The notes under the pieces: model-generated
What the model was told of the DNA's origin: nothing
The model's input: the letters and a program-made list of their open reading frames with translations, nothing else
The model's database searches: none
Origin: Paracoccaceae bacterium
Lineage (GTDB): Bacteria > Pseudomonadota > Alphaproteobacteria > Rhodobacterales > Rhodobacteraceae
NCBI GenBank assembly: GCA_958296035.1
Contig: OY282431.1
Coordinates: 1,305,001 to 1,369,000 of the forward strand
Length of the DNA stretch: 64,000 nucleotides
Direction of reading: 5' to 3'
Made by a program: the position numbers and the translations under genes
Part shown: piece by piece, positions 19,787 to 28,333 of the stretch
Layout of the letters: each line of letters starts with the position of its first letter
Numbering within the stretch: the first letter of the stretch is position 1

Positions 19787-20641
19787 TCACAGTGCTTTCA
19801 AGATGTTTGCGTGGTGGCACACATGATTGCCCATGAAACTGGCCACAAAGAAATAACTGTGGTCGTACCCGTTTCGCAAGTTGAATTCGGCCGGTTGCGC
19901 CCGCCTCTGCAGGGCATCACGCAGGGCTTGCGGCCTAAGCAGGTGGAGAAACTGGTCTTCATCACCCTGGTCGATCAGAATTCGCCCTGGATATCCGAGG
20001 CGTTCAACCAGTAGACTTGTGTCGTGCAATTCCCGGAGTTCGTGATCATCACCAAGGTAGGCATTGAACTGCTTGTTCCCCCAGTCGGAACGGGTTGGGT
20101 TGGCGATGGGAGAGAAGGCAGAAACAGATCTGAATTTATGCGGATTCCGCAGGGCAATTGTCAATGCGCCATGTCCGCCCATTGAGTGCCCTGTTATTCC
20201 TTGGGCATCGGACCTGATGGGAAACTCGTCGACAAGCAGCTGGAACAGCTCCTGGGTGATGTAATCCCACATGTTGAAATGACTGGACCAAGGGTCTTGA
20301 GTGGCATTCACATAAAACCCGGCGCCCTGACCGAGATCGTAATCGCCGCTATCGGCAACCTGGTCACCTCGCGGGGAGGTATCCGGAAAAACAACCGCCA
20401 ATCCAAGCCTTGCGGCCCAGTATTGCATGCCGGCCTTGGTCATCGCATTCTCGTGCGTGCAGGTCAGGCCCGACAAGTACCAGAGCAATGGCACCGGCCG
20501 ATCGTGCTCGGGCATGAAGAGGCCGAATGTCATGGTACAGTTGCAGCAACTGGAGCGATGGGAGAACACACTTTGGTTTCCTCCGAAACATTTTGATGTG
20601 CTTTCCTTTTCCACAACTCCAACTCCGCTACCGGTGATCAA
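19787..20641 (-). CDS. fghA: S-formylglutathione hydrolase
   Basis: 284 residues, an esterase D-type alpha/beta hydrolase that releases formate and glutathione from S-formylglutathione in formaldehyde detoxification. Visible features are LLWYLSGLTCTHENAM, VFPDTSPRGD, GAGFYVNATQDPWS, the nucleophile elbow GHSMGGHGALTIALRNP, the acid in DQGDEDQF and the His in GYDHSYFF. It is convergent with the ATP12 gene, their stops only 6 bp apart. No glutathione-dependent formaldehyde dehydrogenase gene is in the window. The exact start is uncertain; GTG alternatives exist within the first ten codons. Confidence 0.92.
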   Translation of the reverse strand: MITGSGVGVVEKESTSKCFGGNQSVFSHRSSCCNCTMTFGLFMPEHDRPVPLLWYLSGLTCTHENAMTKAGMQYWAARLGLAVVFPDTSPRGDQVADSGDYDLGQGAGFYVNATQDPWSSHFNMWDYITQELFQLLVDEFPIRSDAQGITGHSMGGHGALTIALRNPHKFRSVSAFSPIANPTRSDWGNKQFNAYLGDDHELRELHDTSLLVERLGYPGRILIDQGDEDQFLHLLRPQALRDALQRRAQPAEFNLRNGYDHSYFFVASFMGNHVCHHANILKAL

Positions 20642-20895
20642 TCGCTGTGATTCTAGCTGGTGCAGCGTGAAATATCCATAGATCCATAGAGTTGGATGGT
20701 TTCAAAGTCGCTCGGAGCTGCACTATACGTTTATGGCTTGGACCAGCAATTCAGCTTCGACAATCCAGCCTTGCGGGTGCAAGCGACACATTGGTTATCC
20801 AATGGAATGGCAACTGCCAACTGACCTCGCCTTGACACTTTCCTGGATTCCAAATAGCAGCGTCCCTATTCGAAACTACCTCAGGAGTATAGCTT

Positions 20896-21912
20896 ATGGT
20901 AAGAATTAGGAACCTGGTAATCACGGTATCATTGTTTTTTGTAATGAGCATTGGGCTTCATGCCCAGACATTGGACGATACACGCGCCAACGGTGTGCTG
21001 AAGTGCGGGATCAATACCGGACTGGTCGGATTTGCATCTCCGGATGCAGACGGAAACTGGGAAGGATTTGATGTTGACTTTTGTAAGGCGATGGCCGCCG
21101 CGGTTCTAGGTGATCCAGATGCAGTGGAGTATACTCCGCTGACCGGAAAGCAAAGATTTACAGCTCTTGGTTCTGGACAGGTTGACGTGCTTTCACGAAA
21201 CACGACCTGGACCTTCTCCCGCGACACCGACCTCAAACAAACTTTCGCCGGAATCAACTACTATGATGGTCAGGGATTCATGGTGCACGCCTCGAGTGGT
21301 GTGACTTCGGTTCATGAGCTGGATGGTGCTTCAGTTTGCATCCAGACTGGCACAACTACAGAACTGAATCTGGCCGACTTTTTCCGTGCCAACGATATGG
21401 CGTACGAACCCGTACCGATAGAGACCAACGCCGAAGCGAAGCAGCAGTTCTTCGCCGAAGCCTGTGACGTTTACACGACGGACCAAAGCGGACTCGCGGC
21501 AACCCGTGCCGCGCACGAAAACCCCGATTCACTTATCGTTCTTCCAGAGATCGTCTCGAAGGAACCACTTGGTCCCCTCGTGCGGCATGGCGATGACCAG
21601 TGGGGCGATATTGCTCGCTGGGTGCTGAATGCCCTGATTACGGCTGAGGAAAAAGGCATTACCATGGATAATGTATCGTCCATGGGTGAAACGAACGACG
21701 CCGAAATCCGACGGATGCTGGGAGCTGAGGGCGAACTGGCTTCCTATATTGGTCTGGATAATGATTGGGCCGTAAAAGTAATCGCATCGGTGGGCAACTA
21801 CGGCGAGATATTTGAGCGGCACATTGGCAAGAGCACCAAGATTGGCCTTGACAGAGGCTACAATGCACTCTGGACGGATGGCGGACTACTTTACTCGCCC
21901 CCATTCCGTTAA
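20896..21912 (+). CDS. aapJ: General L-amino acid ABC transporter, periplasmic binding protein
   Basis: 338 residues with a cleavable signal peptide (ITVSLFFVMSIGLHAQ). The mature part begins LDDTRANGVLKCGINTGLVG and contains GFDVDFCKAMAAAVLGD, RNTTWTFSRDT and VCIQTGTTTELNLADFF, the type 3 solute-binding fold as in AapJ/BztA. It captures polar and other L-amino acids in the periplasm. AGGAGTATAGCTT is the ribosome binding site. First gene of a four-gene operon; the ~250 bp upstream should hold its promoter. Confidence 0.94.
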   Translation: MVRIRNLVITVSLFFVMSIGLHAQTLDDTRANGVLKCGINTGLVGFASPDADGNWEGFDVDFCKAMAAAVLGDPDAVEYTPLTGKQRFTALGSGQVDVLSRNTTWTFSRDTDLKQTFAGINYYDGQGFMVHASSGVTSVHELDGASVCIQTGTTTELNLADFFRANDMAYEPVPIETNAEAKQQFFAEACDVYTTDQSGLAATRAAHENPDSLIVLPEIVSKEPLGPLVRHGDDQWGDIARWVLNALITAEEKGITMDNVSSMGETNDAEIRRMLGAEGELASYIGLDNDWAVKVIASVGNYGEIFERHIGKSTKIGLDRGYNALWTDGGLLYSPPFR

Positions 21913-21922
21913 ACTGTTAAGG

Positions 21923-21954
21923 ACGGGAGCCGCCTTGGAGCGGTTCCCGTTTTT
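21923..21954 (+). terminator. Stem-loop with T-tract between aapJ and aapQ
   Basis: An 11-bp stem (21923-21933 with 21940-21950, one G-T pair) has a 6-nt loop and is followed at once by a T-rich tract (TTTTTCTCTCTTTT). It begins 10 bp after the aapJ stop. This is the form of an intrinsic terminator; at this position it probably terminates only part of transcription, so the binding protein is made in excess over the membrane subunits. Confidence 0.8.
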
Positions 21955-22041
21955 CTCTCTTTTGCCCCACCAGATTGATATCAATTCCATTGCAAATATT
22001 GCCCAGTACCTACAGCTGTTGAGAATGGAGCGCCTGGCTAG

Positions 22042-23304
22042 ATGACCACGAACACAGTTGCTGGAGCTCCAGCAACGTCGTTCAGAATTGGCATGCTTCT
22101 CAACGATTCCCGGTATCGTTCAACTACGATTCAGGTCGTCGTGCTGTGTGGTCTGATGCTGTTCTTCGCGTGGCTGATCAACAATACGCTGAACAATCTT
22201 GCTACATTGGGTAAAGGCGTCAGCCTGTCCTTCCTCGGGATCCCCGCAAGCTACGACATCAATCAGCGCCTCATTGAGTATACTTCTCAGTCATCACACC
22301 TTAGAGCTTCCATTGTCGGCCTATTGAATACGCTGCTGGTCGCCGTTTTGGGCTGCGCCCTGGCAACCGTATTGGGAGTCATGATTGGCATCCTGAGGCT
22401 TTCGCGGAACTGGGTCGTCTCGCGTTTGATGGCATTCTATGTTGAATTGTTCCGGAATGTACCTGTCTTGCTGTGGATCGTGTTCTTCATGGCAATACTC
22501 ATCGAGTCATTGCCGAGACCTACAGCTTTTCGTGGTGACAATCCCGAAGCTTCCATGTTGCTCTGGGATTCGGTAGCCATCACCAATCGAGGTTGGTATG
22601 TGCCCGAACCGTTGTTCACCAGAAGTCTTGGTGACCTGAGCGTAGGCGGTATCTTCGAAATCAGTGTGGACCTGGTCGCACTTCTCGTCGTGCTGGTCGG
22701 GGGCATAGTGGCAGCACGAATGGTGTCACGTCGGGCACAGCAAATTCAGGAAGATACCGGAGTGCGTCCGGCAACCTGGCACGTGCGTATTCTGCTGATC
22801 ACCGGACCAACACTTGCACTACTTTTTGCGCTGGGATTTCACCTCGGATTCCCTGAGCTAAAGGGCTTCAACTTCAAGAATGGCATCTACATGCGCAATT
22901 CTCTGATTGCGCTGTGGCTGGCTCTGTCCTGTTATACAGCCGCCTTCATTGCCGAGATTGTTCGGGCCGGTATTCAGGCTGTGTCAAAGGGACAGACCGA
23001 GGCCGCTTACTCGCTGGGACTGCGCCCGCGCCTGACGATGGGCCTTGTCATTCTGCCGCAGGCCTTGCGCATCATAATCCCACCTCTGATTTCCCAGTTT
23101 CTCAATCTAACCAAGAATTCCTCATTGGCGATATCTATAGGGTACATGGATGTCACAGGAACTCTTGGCGGTATAACGCTCAACCAGACCGGTCGTGAGT
23201 TGGAGTGTATTCTGCTTCTGATGATCGTCTATCTGACCATTTCGCTAAGCGTATCCTCGCTGATGAACTGGTATAATGCCAAGGTCAAGATCAAGGAACG
23301 ATAG
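22042..23304 (+). CDS. aapQ: General L-amino acid ABC transporter, permease Q
   Basis: 420 residues, a long HisM/GlnP-type permease. An N-terminal hydrophobic helix is followed by a soluble insertion and the inner-membrane domain. The EAA loop that docks the ATPase is visible as QTEAAYSLGLRPRLTMGLVILPQALRIIIPP. Other family marks are YVELFRNVPVLLWIVFFMA and AEIVRAGIQAVSKGQ. It pairs with AapM to form the channel. It lies 130 bp after aapJ, past the stem-loop. Confidence 0.94.
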   Translation: MTTNTVAGAPATSFRIGMLLNDSRYRSTTIQVVVLCGLMLFFAWLINNTLNNLATLGKGVSLSFLGIPASYDINQRLIEYTSQSSHLRASIVGLLNTLLVAVLGCALATVLGVMIGILRLSRNWVVSRLMAFYVELFRNVPVLLWIVFFMAILIESLPRPTAFRGDNPEASMLLWDSVAITNRGWYVPEPLFTRSLGDLSVGGIFEISVDLVALLVVLVGGIVAARMVSRRAQQIQEDTGVRPATWHVRILLITGPTLALLFALGFHLGFPELKGFNFKNGIYMRNSLIALWLALSCYTAAFIAEIVRAGIQAVSKGQTEAAYSLGLRPRLTMGLVILPQALRIIIPPLISQFLNLTKNSSLAISIGYMDVTGTLGGITLNQTGRELECILLLMIVYLTISLSVSSLMNWYNAKVKIKER

Positions 23305-23305
23305 A

Positions 23306-24604
23306 GTGGAAAGTACCGGTTTTGTCCGCACCACGATGGTGCCCGCTGTTGCGCCGCCAATTTCCGAGAGGACAGTTGTCGGCTGGCTGCGAACAAATCT
23401 GTTCAGTAGCCGGCTGAACTCTGCACTGACAGTACTTTTCCTGGCCTTGATTGCCTATGTTCTTTGGCAATTCCTGCCCTGGGCCATCAGATCTTCTTGG
23501 ACAGCCAATTCACTTGATGAGTGTCGAGCTTCCATAAAGGCTGCCTATGGCGAACATGCTTCCGGTGCTTGCTGGGCGGTCATTCGTGAGCGTTATCTGC
23601 AATTGATCTATGGCTTCTATCCTGCAGAATATTATTGGCGACCCAATCTGACATTCGTGCTAATGTTGATTGCTCTGGCTCCAATTCTGTTTCCCCGGGT
23701 GCCTAGAAAGCTCCTGATCTTCAGCGGCATCTATCCGTTTCTCGGGTACTGGCTTCTCTGGGGTGGCAGCATCTGGGGCGTTGTACTTGTTGTTGGTGGG
23801 TTGGCGGCGGCCTATTTCCTGCTCACGGTGCTGAGCGAACGATATGGCCTTCTGGTCGCGGTAACAAGCATCGTAGTCGGAACAATCCTTTGGTGGATGG
23901 TTGCTGTGGCACCGCTCCAGGGGGTGCTGCACAGCGTAATTCCACTGGGATTGCCAGCGGTGGCCAGCAATCAGTTTGGTGGCTTCACCTTATCCACGAT
24001 CATTGGCGTAACGGGTATCGTGGCATCGCTGCCGCTCGGAATAGTCTGGGCGCTTGGACGAAGATCAGACATGGTCATCGTGCGGGCAATCAGCGTTGGA
24101 TTCATCGAATTCATCCGAGGGGTGCCGCTGATAACACTACTGTTTGTCGCTTCGACCCTGCTCAACATCTTTCTACCGCCTGGCACGAGCTTCGACATTG
24201 TTCTCCGCGTCGTCATTGTCGTGACGCTGTTTTCGTCTGGTTATGTTGCCGAGGTAATTCGAGGTGGACTTGCCGCGTTGCCAGCTGGTCAATTCGAGGC
24301 GGGGGCTGCGCTCGGGCTCGACTACTGGAAGTCGATGCGCCTCATCATCTTGCCGCAGGCCCTGAAGATCTCCATTCCTGGTATCGTGTCGAGCTTTATA
24401 GGCCTCTTCAAGGACACGACGCTTGTTTCAATTATTGGTTTGCTCGATCCTCTGGGCTTGTCCAACGCCATCCGGGCTGATTCAAGCTGGAACGGCATTG
24501 TATGGGAGCTCTATGCGTTCATCGCTGTCTTGTTCTTTATCTTTTGCTTTGCGATGTCGCGCTATTCGATGCACCTGGAGAAGAGGCTGGAGACCGGCCA
24601 TTAG
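23306..24604 (+). CDS. aapM: General L-amino acid ABC transporter, permease M
   Basis: 432 residues if translation starts at the GTG at 23306, one base after the aapQ stop and preceded by AAGGAACG; the ATG at 23336 is an alternative. It has several N-terminal transmembrane helices, then the permease domain with GFIEFIRGVPLITLLFVAS, the EAA loop GQFEAGAALGLDYWKSMRLI, and ILPQALKISIPGIVSSFIGLFKDT. It is the partner of AapQ in the inner membrane. Confidence 0.93.
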   Translation: MESTGFVRTTMVPAVAPPISERTVVGWLRTNLFSSRLNSALTVLFLALIAYVLWQFLPWAIRSSWTANSLDECRASIKAAYGEHASGACWAVIRERYLQLIYGFYPAEYYWRPNLTFVLMLIALAPILFPRVPRKLLIFSGIYPFLGYWLLWGGSIWGVVLVVGGLAAAYFLLTVLSERYGLLVAVTSIVVGTILWWMVAVAPLQGVLHSVIPLGLPAVASNQFGGFTLSTIIGVTGIVASLPLGIVWALGRRSDMVIVRAISVGFIEFIRGVPLITLLFVASTLLNIFLPPGTSFDIVLRVVIVVTLFSSGYVAEVIRGGLAALPAGQFEAGAALGLDYWKSMRLIILPQALKISIPGIVSSFIGLFKDTTLVSIIGLLDPLGLSNAIRADSSWNGIVWELYAFIAVLFFIFCFAMSRYSMHLEKRLETGH

Positions 24605-24619
24605 AATGGACAATCCCGA

Positions 24620-25408
24620 ATGAATGAGTTGCAAGACAAGAGCGCGGACCACACCGGAGACACGGACGGTGCCAGGCCTGCCATCAGAATCCAGGACATG
24701 AACAAGTGGTTTGGCGATTTCCATGTTCTGCGTGACATCAACCTGTCCGTGAATCTGGGCGAAAGAATCGTTATTTGCGGACCTTCGGGTTCAGGAAAAT
24801 CAACGCTTATTCGATGTATCAATCGTCTTGAAGAGCATCAAAAGGGGACGATTGTTGTCGAGGACATTGTGTTGTCATCAGACCTCAAGAACATTGATCG
24901 CATTCGATCCGAAGTTGGCATGGTTTTCCAGCACTTCAATCTTTTCCCTCATCTGACCGTACTGGAGAACTGTACACTGGCTCCGATCTGGGTGCGTAAG
25001 GTTCCGAAGAAGGATGCAGAAGAAACGGCTCTCCATTTCCTTGAAAAGGTAAAGATTCCGGATCAGGCCCTGAAGTTTCCGGGTCAGCTATCCGGTGGTC
25101 AACAGCAGAGAGTAGCCATTGCCCGGGCGCTGTGCATGCGGCCTCGTATCATGTTGTTCGACGAGCCGACCTCGGCACTTGATCCCGAAATGATCAAGGA
25201 GGTGCTGGATACGATGATTGAATTGGCCAACGATGGCATGACCATGCTGTGTGTTACACACGAAATGGGATTTGCTCGACAGGTCGCCAACCGCGTCATA
25301 TTCATGGACGAGGGGCAGATTGTAGAGCAGAATTCACCCGAAGAGTTCTTCAACAATCCGCGGAGTGAGCGAAGCAAGCTGTTTCTGAGCCAGATACTGG
25401 GCCACTAA
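24620..25408 (+). CDS. aapP: General L-amino acid ABC transporter, ATPase
   Basis: 262 residues. Walker A GPSGSGKSTLIRC, Q-loop VFQHFNLFPHLTV, signature LSGGQQQRVAIARAL, Walker B MLFDEPTSALDPE and the switch His in CVTHEMGFARQVA are all present, typical of polar amino acid transporter ATPases (GlnQ/AapP). An N-terminal ~25-residue tail precedes the domain. Last gene of the aap operon, convergent with sixA 11 bp further on. Confidence 0.95.
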   Translation: MNELQDKSADHTGDTDGARPAIRIQDMNKWFGDFHVLRDINLSVNLGERIVICGPSGSGKSTLIRCINRLEEHQKGTIVVEDIVLSSDLKNIDRIRSEVGMVFQHFNLFPHLTVLENCTLAPIWVRKVPKKDAEETALHFLEKVKIPDQALKFPGQLSGGQQQRVAIARALCMRPRIMLFDEPTSALDPEMIKEVLDTMIELANDGMTMLCVTHEMGFARQVANRVIFMDEGQIVEQNSPEEFFNNPRSERSKLFLSQILGH

Positions 25409-25419
25409 CTCCAGCCGAC

Positions 25420-25917
25420 TTATCCAAGGTCCCGGGGAACCACGAAATCAAGGCATGTTCCGGATCCCAGCCGGATAGATTGCCAGTTGGGGGAAGGGAA
25501 CTCGCACACCATTGTCGCGCAGGTGGGAAAGCGATAGAAACGCGCGTGCTCAGGTGCCCGTCGCAACATCACGGCAGAGAACATCGCTATTCCTGGATTG
25601 TGACCAAGAACAAGAACCGGAGAGTTTGCCGAGAGCCGAACCAGATTGAGAATGGTGTCGTGGCTCGCACCGTAAAGGGCACGTTCATACTCGACGCTGT
25701 CGGTCTCTGGAAGGTGTTCCTGAAGCAACGCCCACGTTTCTCTTGTGCGGCGGGCCGACGAACACAAGACTTCACGCGGACAGTATCCGCGTTCGGCAAG
25801 CCAGGCTCCAATGAGAGCTGATGCCTTTATGCCGCGCCTTGCCAGTGCTCGGTCATGATCCCCTGCAACCGGGTTGGACCAGTCTGATTTGGCATGTCGT
25901 ACAACAATCAGTCGCAT
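25420..25917 (-). CDS. sixA: SixA-type histidine phosphatase
   Basis: 165 residues, a short member of the histidine phosphatase (phosphoglycerate mutase-like) superfamily. The catalytic motif RHAKSDW is at residues 7-13; the second basic pocket appears as SSARRTRETWALL, and the second His in VLGHNPGIA. Enzymes of this kind remove phosphate from phosphohistidine in proteins such as PTSNtr components. It starts right after the stop of the ferredoxin-like gene, so the two are probably cotranscribed with argB. Confidence 0.85.
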   Translation of the reverse strand: MRLIVVRHAKSDWSNPVAGDHDRALARRGIKASALIGAWLAERGYCPREVLCSSARRTRETWALLQEHLPETDSVEYERALYGASHDTILNLVRLSANSPVLVLGHNPGIAMFSAVMLRRAPEHARFYRFPTCATMVCEFPSPNWQSIRLGSGTCLDFVVPRDLG

Positions 25918-25918
25918 G

Positions 25919-26605
25919 TCACAGGCTCCTTTTCAAGAATGCTTCCTGGTGGAAACGAGATTGGCGTTGATCCCTGCGATAGGAAGCGCTGACAGGGCAG
26001 TTACGCCTGACTACACAGCCTTTTGCCAGACAATTCAGTCCTCGGGAACTTGCCACGAAGGATTGGCATGCCACCGCATCATACTGCTCATGCGTCAGGG
26101 CATTGATGGGGCAAGAGCCCAGGCAGGGCCGATCGATACAATGTGTACAGGGGCTGTCCTCTGGGGGAGAGGGCAATTCCAATTTGAAACGCAGACACAG
26201 CGCGCCGCGGAATGAAACAAGCAAGCCGGCAGTATCATGAACCAGCATCCGCATCGGTGATTGCCAGCATCGTCCACTGCGTAGGGCCCAACGCGTGAAC
26301 GGGTGATAGGGCGGCCCTCCAAACGGGAAGAGAGAAGCTGCTTCGGTCTCCGCGGCCAGTGAATTGATGGCACGTCTTGACCAGCGATCCAGCGCGTTGG
26401 CCAGTCCATCCTTGAATTCGTGCTGGGAGGAAACAAACGACCAAAACCCTGGTTCAGCAGGTCCCAGCAACAGGACAGTGCGGGTATCCGGAGGAACAGG
26501 GTCCTCGCTATTGGCTTGCACTCCACCAAAGATCTCAAGATGATGCTTGCTTACCAAACATGCAATATCGCGGTAATCAGGACTACCCATTCTCCCAACT
26601 GTCAT
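25919..26605 (-). CDS. Ferredoxin-like [4Fe-4S] protein
   Basis: 228 residues. A C-terminal cysteine cluster (CTHCIDRPCLGSCPINAL, then further Cys residues in GLNCLAKGCVVRRNCPV) fits one or two [4Fe-4S] clusters. The rest resembles the conserved but uncharacterised alphaproteobacterial family loosely related to epoxyqueuosine-reductase-type ferredoxins; the HPFTRWALRSG segment is typical of that family. Its start overlaps the argB stop by 4 bp (ATGA). Substrate and partner are unknown. Confidence 0.75.
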   Translation of the reverse strand: MTVGRMGSPDYRDIACLVSKHHLEIFGGVQANSEDPVPPDTRTVLLLGPAEPGFWSFVSSQHEFKDGLANALDRWSRRAINSLAAETEAASLFPFGGPPYHPFTRWALRSGRCWQSPMRMLVHDTAGLLVSFRGALCLRFKLELPSPPEDSPCTHCIDRPCLGSCPINALTHEQYDAVACQSFVASSRGLNCLAKGCVVRRNCPVSASYRRDQRQSRFHQEAFLKRSL

Positions 26606-27483
26606 TGGGGTCCGGGATCATCGCTGATCATGGTACCAACGCCATGTTCTGTGAACAGTTCAAGCAGCATCGAATGCGGTGTCCTGCCATTCAGGATTAC
26701 TGCCGCACGCACACCCTGCGATATTGCCTCAATCGCCGTTTCCGTCTTTGGGATCATACCGCCGCTGATCTGGCCTTGTCCAATCATTTCCTGCACAAGA
26801 TCCGTGGTCAAACGTGTGACAAGTTGTCCGGCCTCATCAAGTACCCCGTCCACGTCGGTTAGAAGCATGAGGCGCTCGGCACTAAGGGCTGAGGCGATGC
26901 AGCCGGCCGCTGTATCGCCGTTGACGTTGAGGGTCTCGCAATTCGGTCCGAGACCTAGTGGTGCAATCACGGGAATAAAACCGTTTGAGCAAAGTGAGTT
27001 GATCACACGGACGTCAATTCGGCTTGGTATACCGACTTGACCCAATTCCGGATCAGCCAACTGACAGTTGAGCAAGCCTGCATCCTTGCCGGAAATCCCA
27101 ACTGCCCTTCCACCTTCATGATTGATAGCATGCACAATCAGCTTGTTGACATGACCGGCAAGGACCATTTCGACAATCTCGACAACCTGAGGGTCGGATA
27201 CACGTTTTCCCCTAATGAAGCGGGTCTCGATGCCAAGACGGCTGAGCATGCTGTTAATCTTGGGTGCACCACCATGCAGGATCACGAGATTGATGCCAAC
27301 CTGTCTCATCAGAACCACATCTCGGCCGAAGCTTGTCAGTGCATCGGTATCGGTCAATGCGTATCCACCAATCTTCACTACGATCACGGCGTTGTCGTAT
27401 TGTTGCATGTAGGGCAGAGCACCAACGAGCGTCTTGCCAGTTTGCTGCCAAATACGCCTGGTTTCCCGGGTCATGGTATTCAC
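26602..27483 (-). CDS. argB: Acetylglutamate kinase
   Basis: 293 residues. Catalyses the second step of arginine synthesis, phosphorylation of N-acetylglutamate. Amino acid kinase features are visible: VVKIGGYAL near the N-terminus, LVILHGGAPKINSML, IETRFIRGKRVSD, VNGDTAAGCIASALSAERLM, LLTDVDGVLD and GGMIPKTETAIEAI. It lies between engB and the ferredoxin-like gene, an order also seen in other alphaproteobacteria. Confidence 0.95.
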   Translation of the reverse strand: MNTMTRETRRIWQQTGKTLVGALPYMQQYDNAVIVVKIGGYALTDTDALTSFGRDVVLMRQVGINLVILHGGAPKINSMLSRLGIETRFIRGKRVSDPQVVEIVEMVLAGHVNKLIVHAINHEGGRAVGISGKDAGLLNCQLADPELGQVGIPSRIDVRVINSLCSNGFIPVIAPLGLGPNCETLNVNGDTAAGCIASALSAERLMLLTDVDGVLDEAGQLVTRLTTDLVQEMIGQGQISGGMIPKTETAIEAISQGVRAAVILNGRTPHSMLLELFTEHGVGTMISDDPGPQ

Positions 27484-27598
27484 ATGTACTATCCCGCCAA
27501 AGAATACTGGTTATCGAAGTCTTGCGAATCCTTCGTCAGGCCAACCGGATCCTGGTTTACCGGGCAGGTATCAAACACCTGGCGTTTGAAGGGTCAAG

Positions 27599-28333
27599 TC
27601 ATTTCAGGGATGCAATCGTGGATCTTAGCATATCGATACCTGCCATGCGACGACTGCTGGTAGAGATCACCTCCATGTGCAGACTTGGAAAGTCGACAAT
27701 GGCCTGGGATATCCTGGACTGGGTTCGCTTTGTTGACTCCCTGTTGGTCAGGTCGCTCTTGGTCAATACGAACTGCATTGGCACTGCACTTTCAGCCATG
27801 GCATCAAGAAAGGCCTGGTCAGTGCTGGTAACTGCATGGCGAGCGTCAAGCAGCAGGAAGACGCGCCTGAGCGCCGCTCTTCCGCGCAGGTAATTGAACA
27901 GCAGCTGACGGCCACGCCTCTGAATCTTTTTTGGCATTCTGGCATACCCGTAGCCCGGCACGTCGACCAGGTAAAGGGAGTCTCTAATCGAAAAGTAGTT
28001 AAGCTGTTGTGTTCGACCGGGTGTCCTGGACGTCCTTGCAAGCTTCTTTTGACCGGTCAGCGCATTAATCAGTGACGACTTCCCGACATTGGATCGACCA
28101 CAAAAGCACACCTCGGGTCGGTCAGGGGGCGGTATTGCAGCAGCATCGACGACGCTCATGACAAACTTTGCACCCTCGGCAAAGAATACTCGTCCGGCCT
28201 CCAACTCCGAATTGGACGGAACCGGTGCCGGTCGGGCACGAATCTCGATTTTCGGGATACTCACGTGCTCAGGGACTGGCATGGAAGTCAAGGCGCTGAT
28301 CGACTCTTGCAGCTCGGCATTGCCATCATCCAC
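27599..28333 (-). CDS. engB: Ribosome biogenesis GTPase EngB/YihA
   Basis: 244 residues. The GTPase domain shows G1 GRSNVGKSSLINALTG, a G2 region SRTPGRTQQLNYF, G3 DVPGYGYA and G4 LTKSDL. The first ~70 residues are a low-complexity extension beyond the usual ~200-residue protein. It starts with GTG directly after the yidC TAA stop, so translation is probably coupled. EngB assists late 50S assembly. Confidence 0.93.
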   Translation of the reverse strand: MDDGNAELQESISALTSMPVPEHVSIPKIEIRARPAPVPSNSELEAGRVFFAEGAKFVMSVVDAAAIPPPDRPEVCFCGRSNVGKSSLINALTGQKKLARTSRTPGRTQQLNYFSIRDSLYLVDVPGYGYARMPKKIQRRGRQLLFNYLRGRAALRRVFLLLDARHAVTSTDQAFLDAMAESAVPMQFVLTKSDLTNRESTKRTQSRISQAIVDFPSLHMEVISTSSRRMAGIDMLRSTIASLK

